Part shown: positions 43,782 to 50,530 of the stretch, in pieces | Position numbering within the stretch: position 1 is the stretch's first letter | How the letters are laid out: every line of letters starts with the position of its first letter | Program-made: the position numbers and the translations under genes | NCBI RefSeq assembly: GCF_001437285.1 | Contig: NZ_JQBF01000009.1 | Location: 1 to 50,530, forward strand | Direction: 5' to 3' | Length of the DNA: 50,530 nucleotides | From: Pediococcus pentosaceus | GTDB lineage: Bacteria > Bacillota > Bacilli > Lactobacillales > Lactobacillaceae | Notes under the pieces: model-generated | The model's input: the letters and a program-made list of their open reading frames with translations, nothing else | Database searches by the model: none | Told to the model about the DNA's origin: nothing

Positions 43782-44510
43782 ATGAGAATTGTTAAATTGG
43801 ATCCTTCTTTATTAACATCTCAAGATCGATCATTTATTTTAAAATTTTCATTGCTTGAACATGATCTTCTCCACTTCTTTGAAAATAAAGATTATGAACA
43901 TGCCCACGAACATATTGACCAGTTTTTTAGAGACTGCGCACTTCAAGATTTATCTTCCGAAGTGGTGCTACAGTCTCTAATTGGTTTGGTAGGCGGCCTG
44001 ACCAATATCAGTTTTTTTACCCATCTCAATATCGCACATTTCTTAGAACTCCGGCTCGCCTTCATCAAATTTTTAAGCTCCCAAAACCTAAAAATTGAAG
44101 ATTTTCGCGATATTTTGTTTGATATTGTTCAGACATTTTTTTCATATAACGACGAACCCACCCGCAACGTCGATTTTCCTAAAGTGTCTAAACAGGTCGC
44201 CCTGACCGCTTACTATATCAATATGCATCGTTATGAACGCTTACGAATCGATCAGATTTTCGCAACCTTAAACCTGGACAAAAAATACACTCTGACTCGC
44301 TTTCGCGCAGAGTTAGGCTTTTCCGTGACCCAGTATATCCGTCACGTTAAAATGACCGAAGCAAAGAATCTGTTATTAAACACCTCAATGTCGATTGGTA
44401 AAATAGCTCAGATTCTTAAATTTTACGACACCGCAAATTTTTCAAGAGAATTTTTTAAAGAATATGCGGTATCACCCCATAAATATCGTCAACTAAATCG
44501 TTTGGTATAG
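43782..44510 (+). CDS. AraC-family regulator with unrecognised N-terminal domain
   Basis: 242 residues behind an AGGAGG site. The C-terminal 100 residues are an AraC DNA-binding domain: TLTRFRAELGFSVTQYIRHV, then MTEAKNLLLNTSMSIGKIAQ and YDTANFSREFFKEYAVSPHKYRQ. The N-terminal 140 residues are helical (LLEHDLLHFFENKDYEHAHE), without the cupin pattern of sugar-type AraC proteins, so the signal is unknown. It stands alone, flanked by about 1 kb of gene-free DNA on each side carrying candidate RNAs; those transcripts are plausible targets. It is followed by a strong terminator. Confidence 0.85.
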   Translation: MRIVKLDPSLLTSQDRSFILKFSLLEHDLLHFFENKDYEHAHEHIDQFFRDCALQDLSSEVVLQSLIGLVGGLTNISFFTHLNIAHFLELRLAFIKFLSSQNLKIEDFRDILFDIVQTFFSYNDEPTRNVDFPKVSKQVALTAYYINMHRYERLRIDQIFATLNLDKKYTLTRFRAELGFSVTQYIRHVKMTEAKNLLLNTSMSIGKIAQILKFYDTANFSREFFKEYAVSPHKYRQLNRLV

Positions 44511-44549
44511 CGTTCATCTTCTTCCTTCCTAATTACTTCCTTATTATCC

Positions 44550-44596
44550 AAAAAAATCTCCACCGTCAGATTTTTATCTAACAGTGGAGATTTTTC
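44550..44596 (+). terminator. Terminator after the AraC gene
   Basis: AAAATCTCCAC.G pairs with C.GTGGAGATTTTT around the loop CAGATTTTTATCTAA. It resembles 42846-42887 at about three quarters of positions, in inverted functional role. Confidence 0.85.
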
Positions 44597-44792
44597 ATTT
44601 TCGATAATTAGTATGTTCATTCGATACAAAAGAAAATAGCCCAGAAATTTTATTATCAAAACTTCTAGACTATTACTTTACTTGTAAGGAAGATTCTTAT
44701 TTACTAGTGTTTAACTTAAACTGCGCTTTAATTTTGGAATTGTTAGCCTACCTAAAATCTATGAAAATCATCCATTAGATTCCGACCCATAA

Positions 44793-44905
44793 CTACTGCC
44801 CCCAGTAGCCCTAATTCTTACCATTCTTCACTTCTTCCCAAGTGAATCATTATCATCCCAGATCTGTCGCTTCCCCGACAGATGTACTTGCTCAAGTATT
44901 TTTTT
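44793..44905 (+). ncRNA. Candidate small regulatory RNA with C-rich hairpin loops
   Basis: Four hairpins in a row on the plus strand. (1) CTACTG/CAGTAG with loop CCCC (44793-44808). (2) TTCACTT/AAGTGAA with loop CTTCCC (44827-44846). (3) ATCTGTCG/CGACAGAT with the same loop CTTCCC (44862-44883). (4) Terminator TACTTG/CAAGTA with loop CT and seven T residues (44885-44905). All stems are perfect. Repeated exposed UCCC-type loops plus a terminator are the hallmark of Gram-positive small RNAs that pair with Shine-Dalgarno sequences (LhrC and Rsa families). The 5' end and promoter are not clear; it may start near 44770. A 65-codon frame across it is incidental. Confidence 0.65.
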
Positions 44906-45525
44906 CTTACCACTTTTTACGGAGCTTGATTCAAAACCCTTTGTTGCGATATTGCGTGCCGCCTTCAACGAAGTCGGACTTCCCCTGTTACTGCTTACCC
45001 ATAAAATGCGTCATTTCACAACTCAATTACATCCCCTAATTGCACATTGCGAAAATCGTTTTTTGCGCACAATTCCGTGATTAACCGATTAATTCCTACA
45101 ATAATCGTACAGTAGCCTTACACTAGTGGTTATTTAGTCTTACAAGCCCCTCCCCTTGTTCTCAAAGAACGTTTATCCACCACCACTTCAAGGAGATTTT
45201 CCCAAGAAGCTCAGATCAGTGGTGGTGCTTAATGCCTCACGACATCTTGGCCCTACCTCCATGAGAGACTTGTAATATTAAATTTTAAGAATCATCCTTT
45301 CATTTTTCGGAAACCGTGTCGGTGCAATAACAACTGCTGTTATTGGTCCACCTAAAACTGTTCCTTTATTTTTAAAGTTTAAATTTATTGGTTATAGTTG
45401 AGACCGCTTTCACTCGTTCTCTATATTTTATCATACTTGCCTACAAATGCCTAATACTTTCAATACTTTTTTTGAAAGAAATTTACCTGAGCAACCCACA
45501 AAAAAGGAGCCAGTATGCTTTTTTA
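44906..45525. other. 620-bp gene-free region with further hairpins
   Basis: No supported gene; the reading frames are short and lack ribosome sites. Visible structures: CCGCCTTC/GAAGTCGG near 44960; TTGCGAAAA/TTTT..CGCAA near 45047; a perfect 10-bp stem CACCACCACT/AGTGGTGGTG (45178-45227); and an 8-bp stem CAATAACA/TGTTATTG inside GGTG/CACC (45321-45352). A 33-codon minus frame over the last one reads like protein (TVLGGPITAVVIAPTRF) but has no start, so decayed coding sequence is possible. Confidence 0.4.
45178..45227. repeat. Perfect inverted repeat with 30-base loop
   Basis: CACCACCACT (45178-45187) and AGTGGTGGTG (45218-45227). The loop contains AAGGAG and TTTTCCC, which could pair with each other, or the hairpin could mask a ribosome site. 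Confidence 0.55.
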
Positions 45526-45744
45526 TTAATAATGGTACGAAGCCATTCTGGTTACCCCATCTATCTTTTGCGATCGTTGTAGTTCGGTATCATCCATTTC
45601 GAAGCTATCGGAGTTGCCCGCTGTCCCAAACAGCGTAATAACTTTCGATGCTAAAACCCACTGTTTTCCAACCTTGAACATTTTTAAATTACTAGATTTC
45701 TGATTTACAGCGTGTAAATCACCCACAATATTTTCCTTACCCAT
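45526..45744 (-). pseudogene. Remnant of a KxYKxGKxW-signal surface protein
   Basis: From an ATG at 45742-45744 with GGGGGA about 10 bases upstream, 72 codons read MGKENIVGDLHAVNQKSSN, then KMFKVGKQW, an exact KxYKxGKxW-type signal with F for Y. The hydrophobic stretch that should follow is short and poor (VLASKVITLFGTAG), and the frame ends about 30 residues later. Family members are normally hundreds of residues long. A broken start of a secreted adhesin is the simplest reading; a very short secreted peptide is the alternative. Confidence 0.55.
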
Positions 45745-45931
45745 TAAAAATATTCCCCCGTTTATATTGAATTTATATGCAACCAAACCTAAACGAAGTA
45801 AGCCCGCTTCCCCGGACGTACTTAGTGTTGCTATAAAACACGTTCTTACTTCTGGTATTATAGTATTATTTTTCACAATATTTTGCAAGCGTTTGCCGTA
45901 GGAATTTATCGGTCATTTATTTTACCTAACC

Positions 45932-45961
45932 AAAAAAACACGGGTAAAATTTACCCCCGTG
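45932..45961 (-). terminator. Terminator after the sigma factor gene
   Basis: On the minus strand CACGGGGGTAAA pairs with TTTACCCGTG, followed by TTTTTTT. Confidence 0.9.
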
Positions 45962-45978
45962 ATTTTTACTAGCCTGTC

Positions 45979-46560
45979 CTATTTTTTCAGTGCTTTGGTA
46001 TAGTCCATATCCTCACCTTTACCGATAACATATAAGGCCTTTTTTCCGACCGCTTTTCGCCACTTATAAATGCTCTGACGACTCACTTTTTCTTTACGCG
46101 CAATTTCTGCTCCCGAAAGTTGTTCCACATAACAAGCTTTCAAGAACCGTTTTTCAGCTGGCGTGCAAAGTTTGTAAACCTCTTGGAAAAGTTGATCAGA
46201 CATTATGCGTTCTACCCACGATGGTTTATGCCCCCACCGGGCTTCTTGTTTCTCATCATCTTCCAGTTCTACAGCTTGCACGTCTTTCTCCTTTTGTCGG
46301 TAACGAATGATGTCCAGCACCCGCCAGTAAACCGCCTGATAGGCGTAGCCGTGAAACTGTCGATCGTTTTCCTGCAAGTCCTGTGGGAAGCGTACGTATG
46401 CTTTAGCGTATGCCAAACGAGCCTCCTGCAAAAAATCGTCAAATTCGACTGAGCGAGTGTTAATGTGTAATTTTTTTAATGCGCCGTACACGATTTTTTC
46501 GTGACCGTCTTCTAATAAGTGTTCTAATCCTAGTTTAATTGTTCTTTCATTATTTTCCAT
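45979..46560 (-). CDS. Sigma-70 family factor, ComX/SigH-like
   Basis: 193 residues. Region 2 is recognisable (FDDFLQEARLAYAKAYVRFP, then YQAVYWRVLDIIRYRQKEKD), and region 4 is an HTH (AEKRFLKACYVEQLSGAEIA, KVSRQSIYKWRKAVGKKAL). The size and the acidic linker fit the competence sigma factors of lactobacilli and streptococci (ComX/SigX). Such factors direct transcription of late competence genes. AGGAG lies 9 bases before the ATG. The promoter region is exceptional, with three 21-bp-phased repeats and a perfect palindrome. A ComK-like gene lies far away at 9999. Confidence 0.75.
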   Translation of the reverse strand: MENNERTIKLGLEHLLEDGHEKIVYGALKKLHINTRSVEFDDFLQEARLAYAKAYVRFPQDLQENDRQFHGYAYQAVYWRVLDIIRYRQKEKDVQAVELEDDEKQEARWGHKPSWVERIMSDQLFQEVYKLCTPAEKRFLKACYVEQLSGAEIARKEKVSRQSIYKWRKAVGKKALYVIGKGEDMDYTKALKK

Positions 46561-46585
46561 TTCTTGAATCTCCTAAAGTGTAGAT

Positions 46586-46599
46586 CCAAGGGCCCTTGG
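46586..46599. promoter_or_regulatory. Perfect palindrome in the sigma factor leader
   Basis: CCAAGGGCCCTTGG lies 26-39 bases before the start codon, between the presumed promoter and the ribosome site. It could be a repressor operator or an RNA hairpin limiting translation. Confidence 0.6.
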
Positions 46600-46636
46600 T
46601 CAATTATTAATACTACAGAAGTCAAAAACGGTTTTT

Positions 46637-46690
46637 AAGGTGTAGTTTTTGGTCCAAAACGTGTAGTTCATCCCGAAAAAGGTGTAATTC
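46637..46690. repeat. Three 9-bp direct repeats at 21-bp period upstream of the sigma gene
   Basis: On the minus strand AATTACACC, AACTACACG and AACTACACC are separated by exactly 12 bases each (period 21, two helical turns). A weaker relative, ATCTACACT, lies 62 bp nearer the gene. The -10 candidate TATTAA (about 46605-46610) has no good -35, as in activator-dependent promoters. The 9+12 layout is that of LytTR-type response regulator sites such as ComE or PlnC boxes. Confidence 0.65.
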
Positions 46691-46742
46691 GTCTTTTTTA
46701 TTATATTTCAGTTAGAACATGGCAGTTTGATGATAGAAAGTA

Positions 46743-46788
46743 AAAAAACCACGAAATGAGTTATTGCGGTTCTCATTTCATGGTTTTT
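46743..46788. terminator. Bidirectional terminator by galK
   Basis: AAAAACCACGAAATGAG and CTCATTTCATGGTTTTT pair with one wobble; A and T runs lie on both sides. Confidence 0.92.
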
Positions 46789-46791
46789 TAC

Positions 46792-47964
46792 TTAAATTTT
46801 ATGCGGTCCGTCGACTACTTTAGCTTCGTAGAAGTCAGCGGCATAACCAAATTGAGCTTGGTACTTAGCACCCACTTTTTCGATTAAATCGGCTACTTGA
46901 TCCTGTTCAACCAAAGCAATCGCACAGCCACCAAATCCGCCACCAATCATCCGCGCGCCGAGTACCCCATCATGTTCCCAAGCTTCACTGACTAACAGGT
47001 CTAGTTCTGGAACACTCACTTCATAGTCATATTGAAGTGAGATATGAGAAGCATTGATTAAACGACCAAATAGTTTCAAATCGCCGTTATCTAATGCTTT
47101 TTTGGCATCCATCGTACGTTGATTTTCAAAGACCGCATGCCGAGCCCGTTTTATTAAAGTTTCGTCTCGAATCAGATAGGTGTATTGGTCAAAGGCAGGG
47201 TTGGAGAGGTCTCCTAGCGTGCTGATGTTGAGTTTTCGCTTCAGACAATCTAAGGCTTGTTCACATTCCGCGCGCCGCGTATTGTACTCCGAATTAGCTA
47301 ACGTATGCGGCTTATTGGTATTCATGATTAATACGATATGCTTTCCTAAGTCCAGCGGTGAGTACTCGTATTCCATGGTATTGGCATCTAGGAAGATTGC
47401 TTCGTTGCGTTTCCCCATTTTGACCGCAAATTGGTCCATGATGCCTGAATTTACCCCAATATAATTGTTCTCCACCCTTTGTCCCGCCTTCGCCATGACT
47501 ACGGGGTCGACTTTAAAATTAAATTCGCTACTAAGAATGGTACCCATCAACATTTCAATCGAAGCCGATGACGATAATCCAGCGCCATCTGGCAAATCGC
47601 CTTCTAGGTAGAGTTCAAACCCATGATCGTAGTCCGCATGGGCTAAATCCCGAATTTCGCGCATCATTCCTCGAAGATAATTGCTCCATTGGTATTGCGG
47701 GTCAAAATCGAGGTGGTTTACGTCAAACTCCAACACTCCTACCTCTGGAAAATTACCAGAATACATTCTTACTATTCCATCCGTTCGGCGTCGATATCCG
47801 CCGTAGGTCCCTAAACTGATGGCGCATGGAAAGACATGACCTCCATTGTAATCGGTGTGTTCCCCAATTAAATTAATGCGTCCGGGTGAAAAATAGACTT
47901 CGTCCACATCTGCATGAAAAACTTCTTTAAACTTATTTGAAATTGTAGTTTTATCGATGTTCAT
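46792..47964 (-). CDS. galK: Galactokinase
   Basis: Phosphorylates galactose to galactose-1-phosphate (Leloir pathway). From the ATG at 47962-47964 it is 390 residues, with GGAGG 5-6 bases upstream; a start four codons earlier overlaps that site. GHMP motifs: SPGRINLIGEHTDYNGGHVF near 27-46, the phosphate loop LPDGAGLSSSASIE near 122, and ARMIGGGFGGCAI near 340. galT and galE are not adjacent in this window. The gene follows the aldo/keto reductase by about 50 bp and may share its cre-bearing promoter. Confidence 0.95.
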   Translation of the reverse strand: MNIDKTTISNKFKEVFHADVDEVYFSPGRINLIGEHTDYNGGHVFPCAISLGTYGGYRRRTDGIVRMYSGNFPEVGVLEFDVNHLDFDPQYQWSNYLRGMMREIRDLAHADYDHGFELYLEGDLPDGAGLSSSASIEMLMGTILSSEFNFKVDPVVMAKAGQRVENNYIGVNSGIMDQFAVKMGKRNEAIFLDANTMEYEYSPLDLGKHIVLIMNTNKPHTLANSEYNTRRAECEQALDCLKRKLNISTLGDLSNPAFDQYTYLIRDETLIKRARHAVFENQRTMDAKKALDNGDLKLFGRLINASHISLQYDYEVSVPELDLLVSEAWEHDGVLGARMIGGGFGGCAIALVEQDQVADLIEKVGAKYQAQFGYAADFYEAKVVDGPHKI

Positions 47965-48015
47965 TTCAGCCTCCATAATTAGTTTCCGAATGAAAGATTT
48001 TGAACGACGGGTGGA

Positions 48016-49032
48016 TTAACGAGCGCTCCAGTCGATTGGGGTTTGTTCTCCAAGAATTTGTTCAATTTGGGCTAACTCTTCATCTGAGAAATCAAGATGA
48101 TCGAGGGCCCGCACGTTATCAATCACTTGTTGAGGGCGGCTAGCTCCGATAAGGGCGCAGGCCAAGGCTGGTTCACGAAGATTCCAAGCTAACGCCATTT
48201 GAGCTAAGCTTTGTCCTCTTTGTTGAGCGACTTGGTTTAATTTTTCAACGGTTGCTAAGGTTTCTTTAACTTGAACTGGGCTCAAAAATGGAATCGTAGC
48301 TTTCTTGGCCCGTGAATCATCAGCAATTCCGCCGAGATACTTATCTGTTAGCAATCCCTGTGATAAGGAACTGAAACCAACGGCAGCTTTTTGTTCCTTT
48401 TCTAGCACTGGGAAAAGGTCGGTTTCCGCTTGTCGATTAAACATATTGTAACGTGGTTGGTGAATCACAAATGGTGTATGCAATTCTTTAAAGATGGCTG
48501 CCATTGCTGCGGTTTGTTCACCGTTGTAGTTAGAGAGTCCGACATATAAGGTCTTGCCTGCTCGCACTAATTGATCCAAAGCCAAAGCAGTTTCTTCAAT
48601 GTTAGTTTCTGGATCGGGACGATGGCTGTAGAAGATATCAAAGTAGTCCAAGCCCGTCCGTTTCAAACTCTGATCGGCACTAGCAATAATGCTCTTTCGT
48701 GATCCCCAGTTACCATAAGGTCCGGGCCACATCACGTAACCTGCTTTGCTAGCAATAATCATCTCGTCACGATAAGCGTGCATGTCAGACTTCATAATCC
48801 GACCGAAGTTTTCTTCCGCACTACCGGGTTCGGGACCATAGTTATTAGCCAAGTCAAAATACGTAATTCCCAAGTCGAAAGCTTGGTGGATGATTTCTTT
48901 TTGGTTTTCTAACGGATCCACACTTCCAAAGTTGTTCCAAAGTCCTAATCCAATTGCGGATAGTTTTAATCCACTATTTCCAATTCGGTTATAAAGCATT
49001 TGGTCATAACGTTGTTTATTTGCTTGATACAT
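48016..49032 (-). CDS. Aldo/keto reductase (YghZ/Gpr-like)
   Basis: 338 residues from the ATG at 49030-49032; AGGAG lies 8 bases upstream, and the GTG two codons earlier is too close. The AKR tetrad is visible: D and Y in ITYFDLANNYG near 56, K in IIASKAGYVMWPGPYGNW near 92, and H in IFYSHRPDP near 132. The extended GPEPGSAEENFG segment is typical of the L-glyceraldehyde-3-phosphate reductase-like branch. The substrate is likely a small aldehyde or methylglyoxal, using NADPH. A near-perfect cre site lies in its promoter. Confidence 0.88.
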   Translation of the reverse strand: MYQANKQRYDQMLYNRIGNSGLKLSAIGLGLWNNFGSVDPLENQKEIIHQAFDLGITYFDLANNYGPEPGSAEENFGRIMKSDMHAYRDEMIIASKAGYVMWPGPYGNWGSRKSIIASADQSLKRTGLDYFDIFYSHRPDPETNIEETALALDQLVRAGKTLYVGLSNYNGEQTAAMAAIFKELHTPFVIHQPRYNMFNRQAETDLFPVLEKEQKAAVGFSSLSQGLLTDKYLGGIADDSRAKKATIPFLSPVQVKETLATVEKLNQVAQQRGQSLAQMALAWNLREPALACALIGASRPQQVIDNVRALDHLDFSDEELAQIEQILGEQTPIDWSAR

Positions 49033-49062
49033 AAACACATCTCCTCGAGTTTAGTCATTTAA

Positions 49063-49076
49063 AGATACCGCTTTCA
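49063..49076. promoter_or_regulatory. cre site upstream of the aldo/keto reductase (and galK)
   Basis: On the minus strand TGAAAGCGGTATCT matches 13 of 14 positions of TGWAANCGNTNWCA, about 30 bp before the start codon. Confidence 0.6.
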
Positions 49077-49220
49077 TAGGGTTTTATCAAGGTATTTGCG
49101 ACCATTACCCTAATTTCGGCTGAATCTTTAGAAATGTGTAACTTATGTTTTTAGTGGCAGTTTTAGTAAAAAAAGCGTAAGCTATTTTATTGAAAAAGGA
49201 TGAAGGAAGGAATGGATACT

Positions 49221-50363
49221 ATGGTTTCAAATTCGCAAACATATCTAAAAATTTTAGCTGATTTAATTAAAATCAAATCTGTTAACGATCACGAATTAGA
49301 AGTTGCAGAATATTTGCAGGATTTATTCCAAGAAAATGGCATTGAGGCAAAAATTCTCCCACTTGAGGGTCAGCGGGCTAATCTAGTTGCCGAAATTGGG
49401 GAAGGCACTCCTGTCTTAGCTGTTTCCGGACACATGGATGTCGTTGATCCCGGAAATTTGGCCGCGTGGGATAATGATCCATTTACCATGACCGAAAAAG
49501 ATGGCAAGCTCTTTGGTCGCGGAATTACGGATATGAAGGCTGGTTTAGCAGCTTTAGTAATTGCCATGATCGAATTGAAAAAACAAGGCTTACCCAAAAA
49601 AGGTACAATTCGTTTGCTAGCAACTGCCGGAGAAGAGGTTGGTGAAGAAGGTTCCGCCGCCTTTTATCGCGATCATTATATGGAAGACGCAGCGGGCTTG
49701 CTAATTGCGGAGCCTTCTACCGTCTACGGTACTGCTTCTGAGCAAAAAGGTTCTTTCGATATTAAATTTACTTCTAAAGGTACTTCCGTTCATAGCTCTA
49801 CTCCTGAAAAAGGTTACAACGCTCTAGTACCATTGATGCAATTATTGAATGAAGCTAATACCTACTTCGAAACGATTCCAGCCGGAGAGATGGGACCAGT
49901 ACGTTTCAACATTGACGTTTTGAATGGTGGTAGTCAGATTAATTCCTTACCTGATTTAGCTACCGCTTTGGTCAACGTTCGCACGATTCCAGAATACGAT
50001 AATAACCAAGTGGCTAAGCAGATTGAAACATTCGTTAAATCTTACGATGCAAATGGAGCTCAAATTGATACAGACTTAATTATGAATGAATTTCCAATTG
50101 CTACGAGTCCTTCCAATCAGTTAGTTAAAATTATTCAGTCACTAGGTAAAGAATATGCAGGACGTGATATTGTCGTGGCTGCAAGCCCCGGAATTACCGA
50201 TGCTTCTAATCTAGCTAAGGATAAGCCGCACGATTTTCCTTTTGCTGTATATGGGCCAGGAGATGGTTCCCAACATCAAGTTAACGAAAGTTTACCTAAA
50301 CAGATGTATTTAGACTTCATTGAAATCTATCAAAAATTATTTATTGAATTTCTCGAAAAATAA
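49221..50363 (+). CDS. M20-family deacylase (ArgE/DapE type)
   Basis: 380 residues from the ATG at 49221, which has AAGGAAGG about 10 bases upstream; ATGs at 49200 and 49212 are too close to any site. Metal ligands: H and D in AVSGHMDVVDPG near 70, D in GRGITDMKAG near 103, EE in ATAGEEVGEEGS near 135, and an H in GDGSQHQVNES near 353. A dimerisation lid lies between. Relatives deacylate N-acetylornithine, succinyl-DAP or dipeptides. Because the acetyl-DAP route is complete elsewhere, a role in DAP synthesis is not needed; the substrate is unknown. Confidence 0.87.
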   Translation: MVSNSQTYLKILADLIKIKSVNDHELEVAEYLQDLFQENGIEAKILPLEGQRANLVAEIGEGTPVLAVSGHMDVVDPGNLAAWDNDPFTMTEKDGKLFGRGITDMKAGLAALVIAMIELKKQGLPKKGTIRLLATAGEEVGEEGSAAFYRDHYMEDAAGLLIAEPSTVYGTASEQKGSFDIKFTSKGTSVHSSTPEKGYNALVPLMQLLNEANTYFETIPAGEMGPVRFNIDVLNGGSQINSLPDLATALVNVRTIPEYDNNQVAKQIETFVKSYDANGAQIDTDLIMNEFPIATSPSNQLVKIIQSLGKEYAGRDIVVAASPGITDASNLAKDKPHDFPFAVYGPGDGSQHQVNESLPKQMYLDFIEIYQKLFIEFLEK

Positions 50364-50375
50364 TATTACCTACTA

Positions 50376-50413
50376 AAAAGAATCGTTAGCGATAATGGCT
50401 GACGATTCTTTTA
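50376..50413 (+). terminator. Terminator after the M20 gene
   Basis: AAAAGAATCGTTAGC and GCTGACGATTCTTTT pair almost perfectly around GATAATG. Confidence 0.9.
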
Positions 50414-50480
50414 ATATGTTCTCATTAGGTTATTCGTAATCTAAGTTGAACTTAATTCATACCGAGCTAATTTTAGACAC

Positions 50481-50509
50481 AAAAAAAGAACCTTCCAATG
50501 GAAGATTCT
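50481..50509 (-). terminator. Terminator of the rRNA operon entering from the right
   Basis: On the minus strand AGAATCTTCC pairs with GGAAGGTTCT, followed by TTTTTTT, directly after the 5S-like end. Confidence 0.85.
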
Positions 50510-50516
50510 TCGATGT

Positions 50517-50530
50517 GCATGGCAACGTCC
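50517..50530 (-). rRNA. 3' end of 5S rRNA (partial)
   Basis: The minus strand reads GGACGTTGCCATGC from the window edge, matching the conserved last bases of Lactobacillales 5S rRNA (...GTAGGACGTTGCCAAGC-like). A strong terminator follows within 8 bases. Only about 14 bases are visible, so the call rests on this short match plus the terminator. It implies an rRNA operon transcribed leftward to the right of the window. Confidence 0.65.

Noticed and set aside
44842-45039. 65-codon plus-strand frame
   Set aside because: It begins inside hairpin 2 of the candidate small RNA, has no ribosome site, and its residues follow from the repeats and terminator.
45250-45370. Protein-like minus-strand reading (TVLGGPITAVVIAPTRF)
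   Set aside because: Only about 33 codons between stops with no start codon. Kept as a note of possible decayed coding sequence, not called as a gene.
45388-45638. Two overlapping plus-strand frames of 63-64 codons
   Set aside because: No ribosome sites, mutually overlapping, and partly opposite the KxYKxGKxW remnant.
1-50530. CRISPR array, insertion sequence, prophage or integrase
   Set aside because: No spaced identical repeats of 24-40 bases, no transposase or integrase motifs, and no terminal inverted repeats with target duplications were seen.

Overview
The window looks like chromosomal DNA of a low-GC Gram-positive of the Lactobacillaceae. The evidence is strong AGGAGG-type ribosome binding sites, TTGACA/TATAAT promoters, cre-like sites, an AraR-type repressor, MucBP/KxYKxGKxW surface proteins, a class III fructose-1,6-bisphosphatase, a LacD-type aldolase and a ComX/SigH-like sigma factor. 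I cannot name the species. The right edge ends in what appears to be the 3' end of a 5S rRNA on the minus strand.

Layout. 1-1.2 kb: araR, cut by the left edge, with its probable operator. 1.3-2.6 kb: a flavin disulfide oxidoreductase. 2.7-8.9 kb: a sialic acid catabolic cluster (nanA, SSS transporter, TIM-barrel isomerase-like gene, ROK kinase, nanE, RpiR regulator). 8.9-16.1 kb: MgtC/SapB, a ComK-like protein, a single-pass MapZ-like protein, a YdaT-like small protein with an SDR, CorA and fbp. 16.3-21.1 kb: a fructose-family PTS with a PfkB kinase, LacD and a second RpiR regulator, best read as a ketohexose (tagatose or fructose) module. 21.1-22.3 kb: a CynX-type MFS protein. 22.5-32.4 kb: the complete acetyl-DAP lysine pathway, with lysC-dapF on the minus strand behind a lysine riboswitch and lysA-dapD-dapL-dapA-dapB-aminotransferase-asd divergent on the plus strand. 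32.6-34.1 kb: a DHA2 efflux protein. 34.2-41.1 kb: a cell-surface locus with a serine hydrolase, a processive GT2, a small membrane protein, a frameshifted adhesin-like gene, an Mga-like regulator and a MucBP protein. 41.2-42.8 kb: a LytTR/LiaF-like pair and a small gene under a perfect SOS box. 42.8-45.9 kb: a gene-poor island with one AraC-type regulator, several apparent structured RNAs and a decayed surface-protein remnant. 46-46.7 kb: the sigma factor with an unusual repeat-rich promoter. 46.8-50.4 kb: galK, an aldo/keto reductase and an M20 deacylase.

How it works together. Sialic acid enters by the SSS symporter, NanA releases ManNAc, the ROK kinase makes ManNAc-6-P and NanE converts it to GlcNAc-6-P. 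A perfect cre site and a 15-base motif shared by both nan promoter regions point to CcpA plus a dedicated regulator, probably the adjacent RpiR protein. Lysine and DAP synthesis is split: the riboswitch sits only on the aspartokinase arm.

Most interesting unexplained signals: a putative small RNA at 44793-44905 with two hairpins carrying the identical hexaloop CTTCCC plus one with a CCCC loop; the triple 21-bp-phased repeat in front of the sigma factor; the small SOS-box gene; and independently promoted, terminated leader-type RNAs upstream of the surface operon and of the sialic acid transporter. All were found by reading the sequence, with no database search or folding program.
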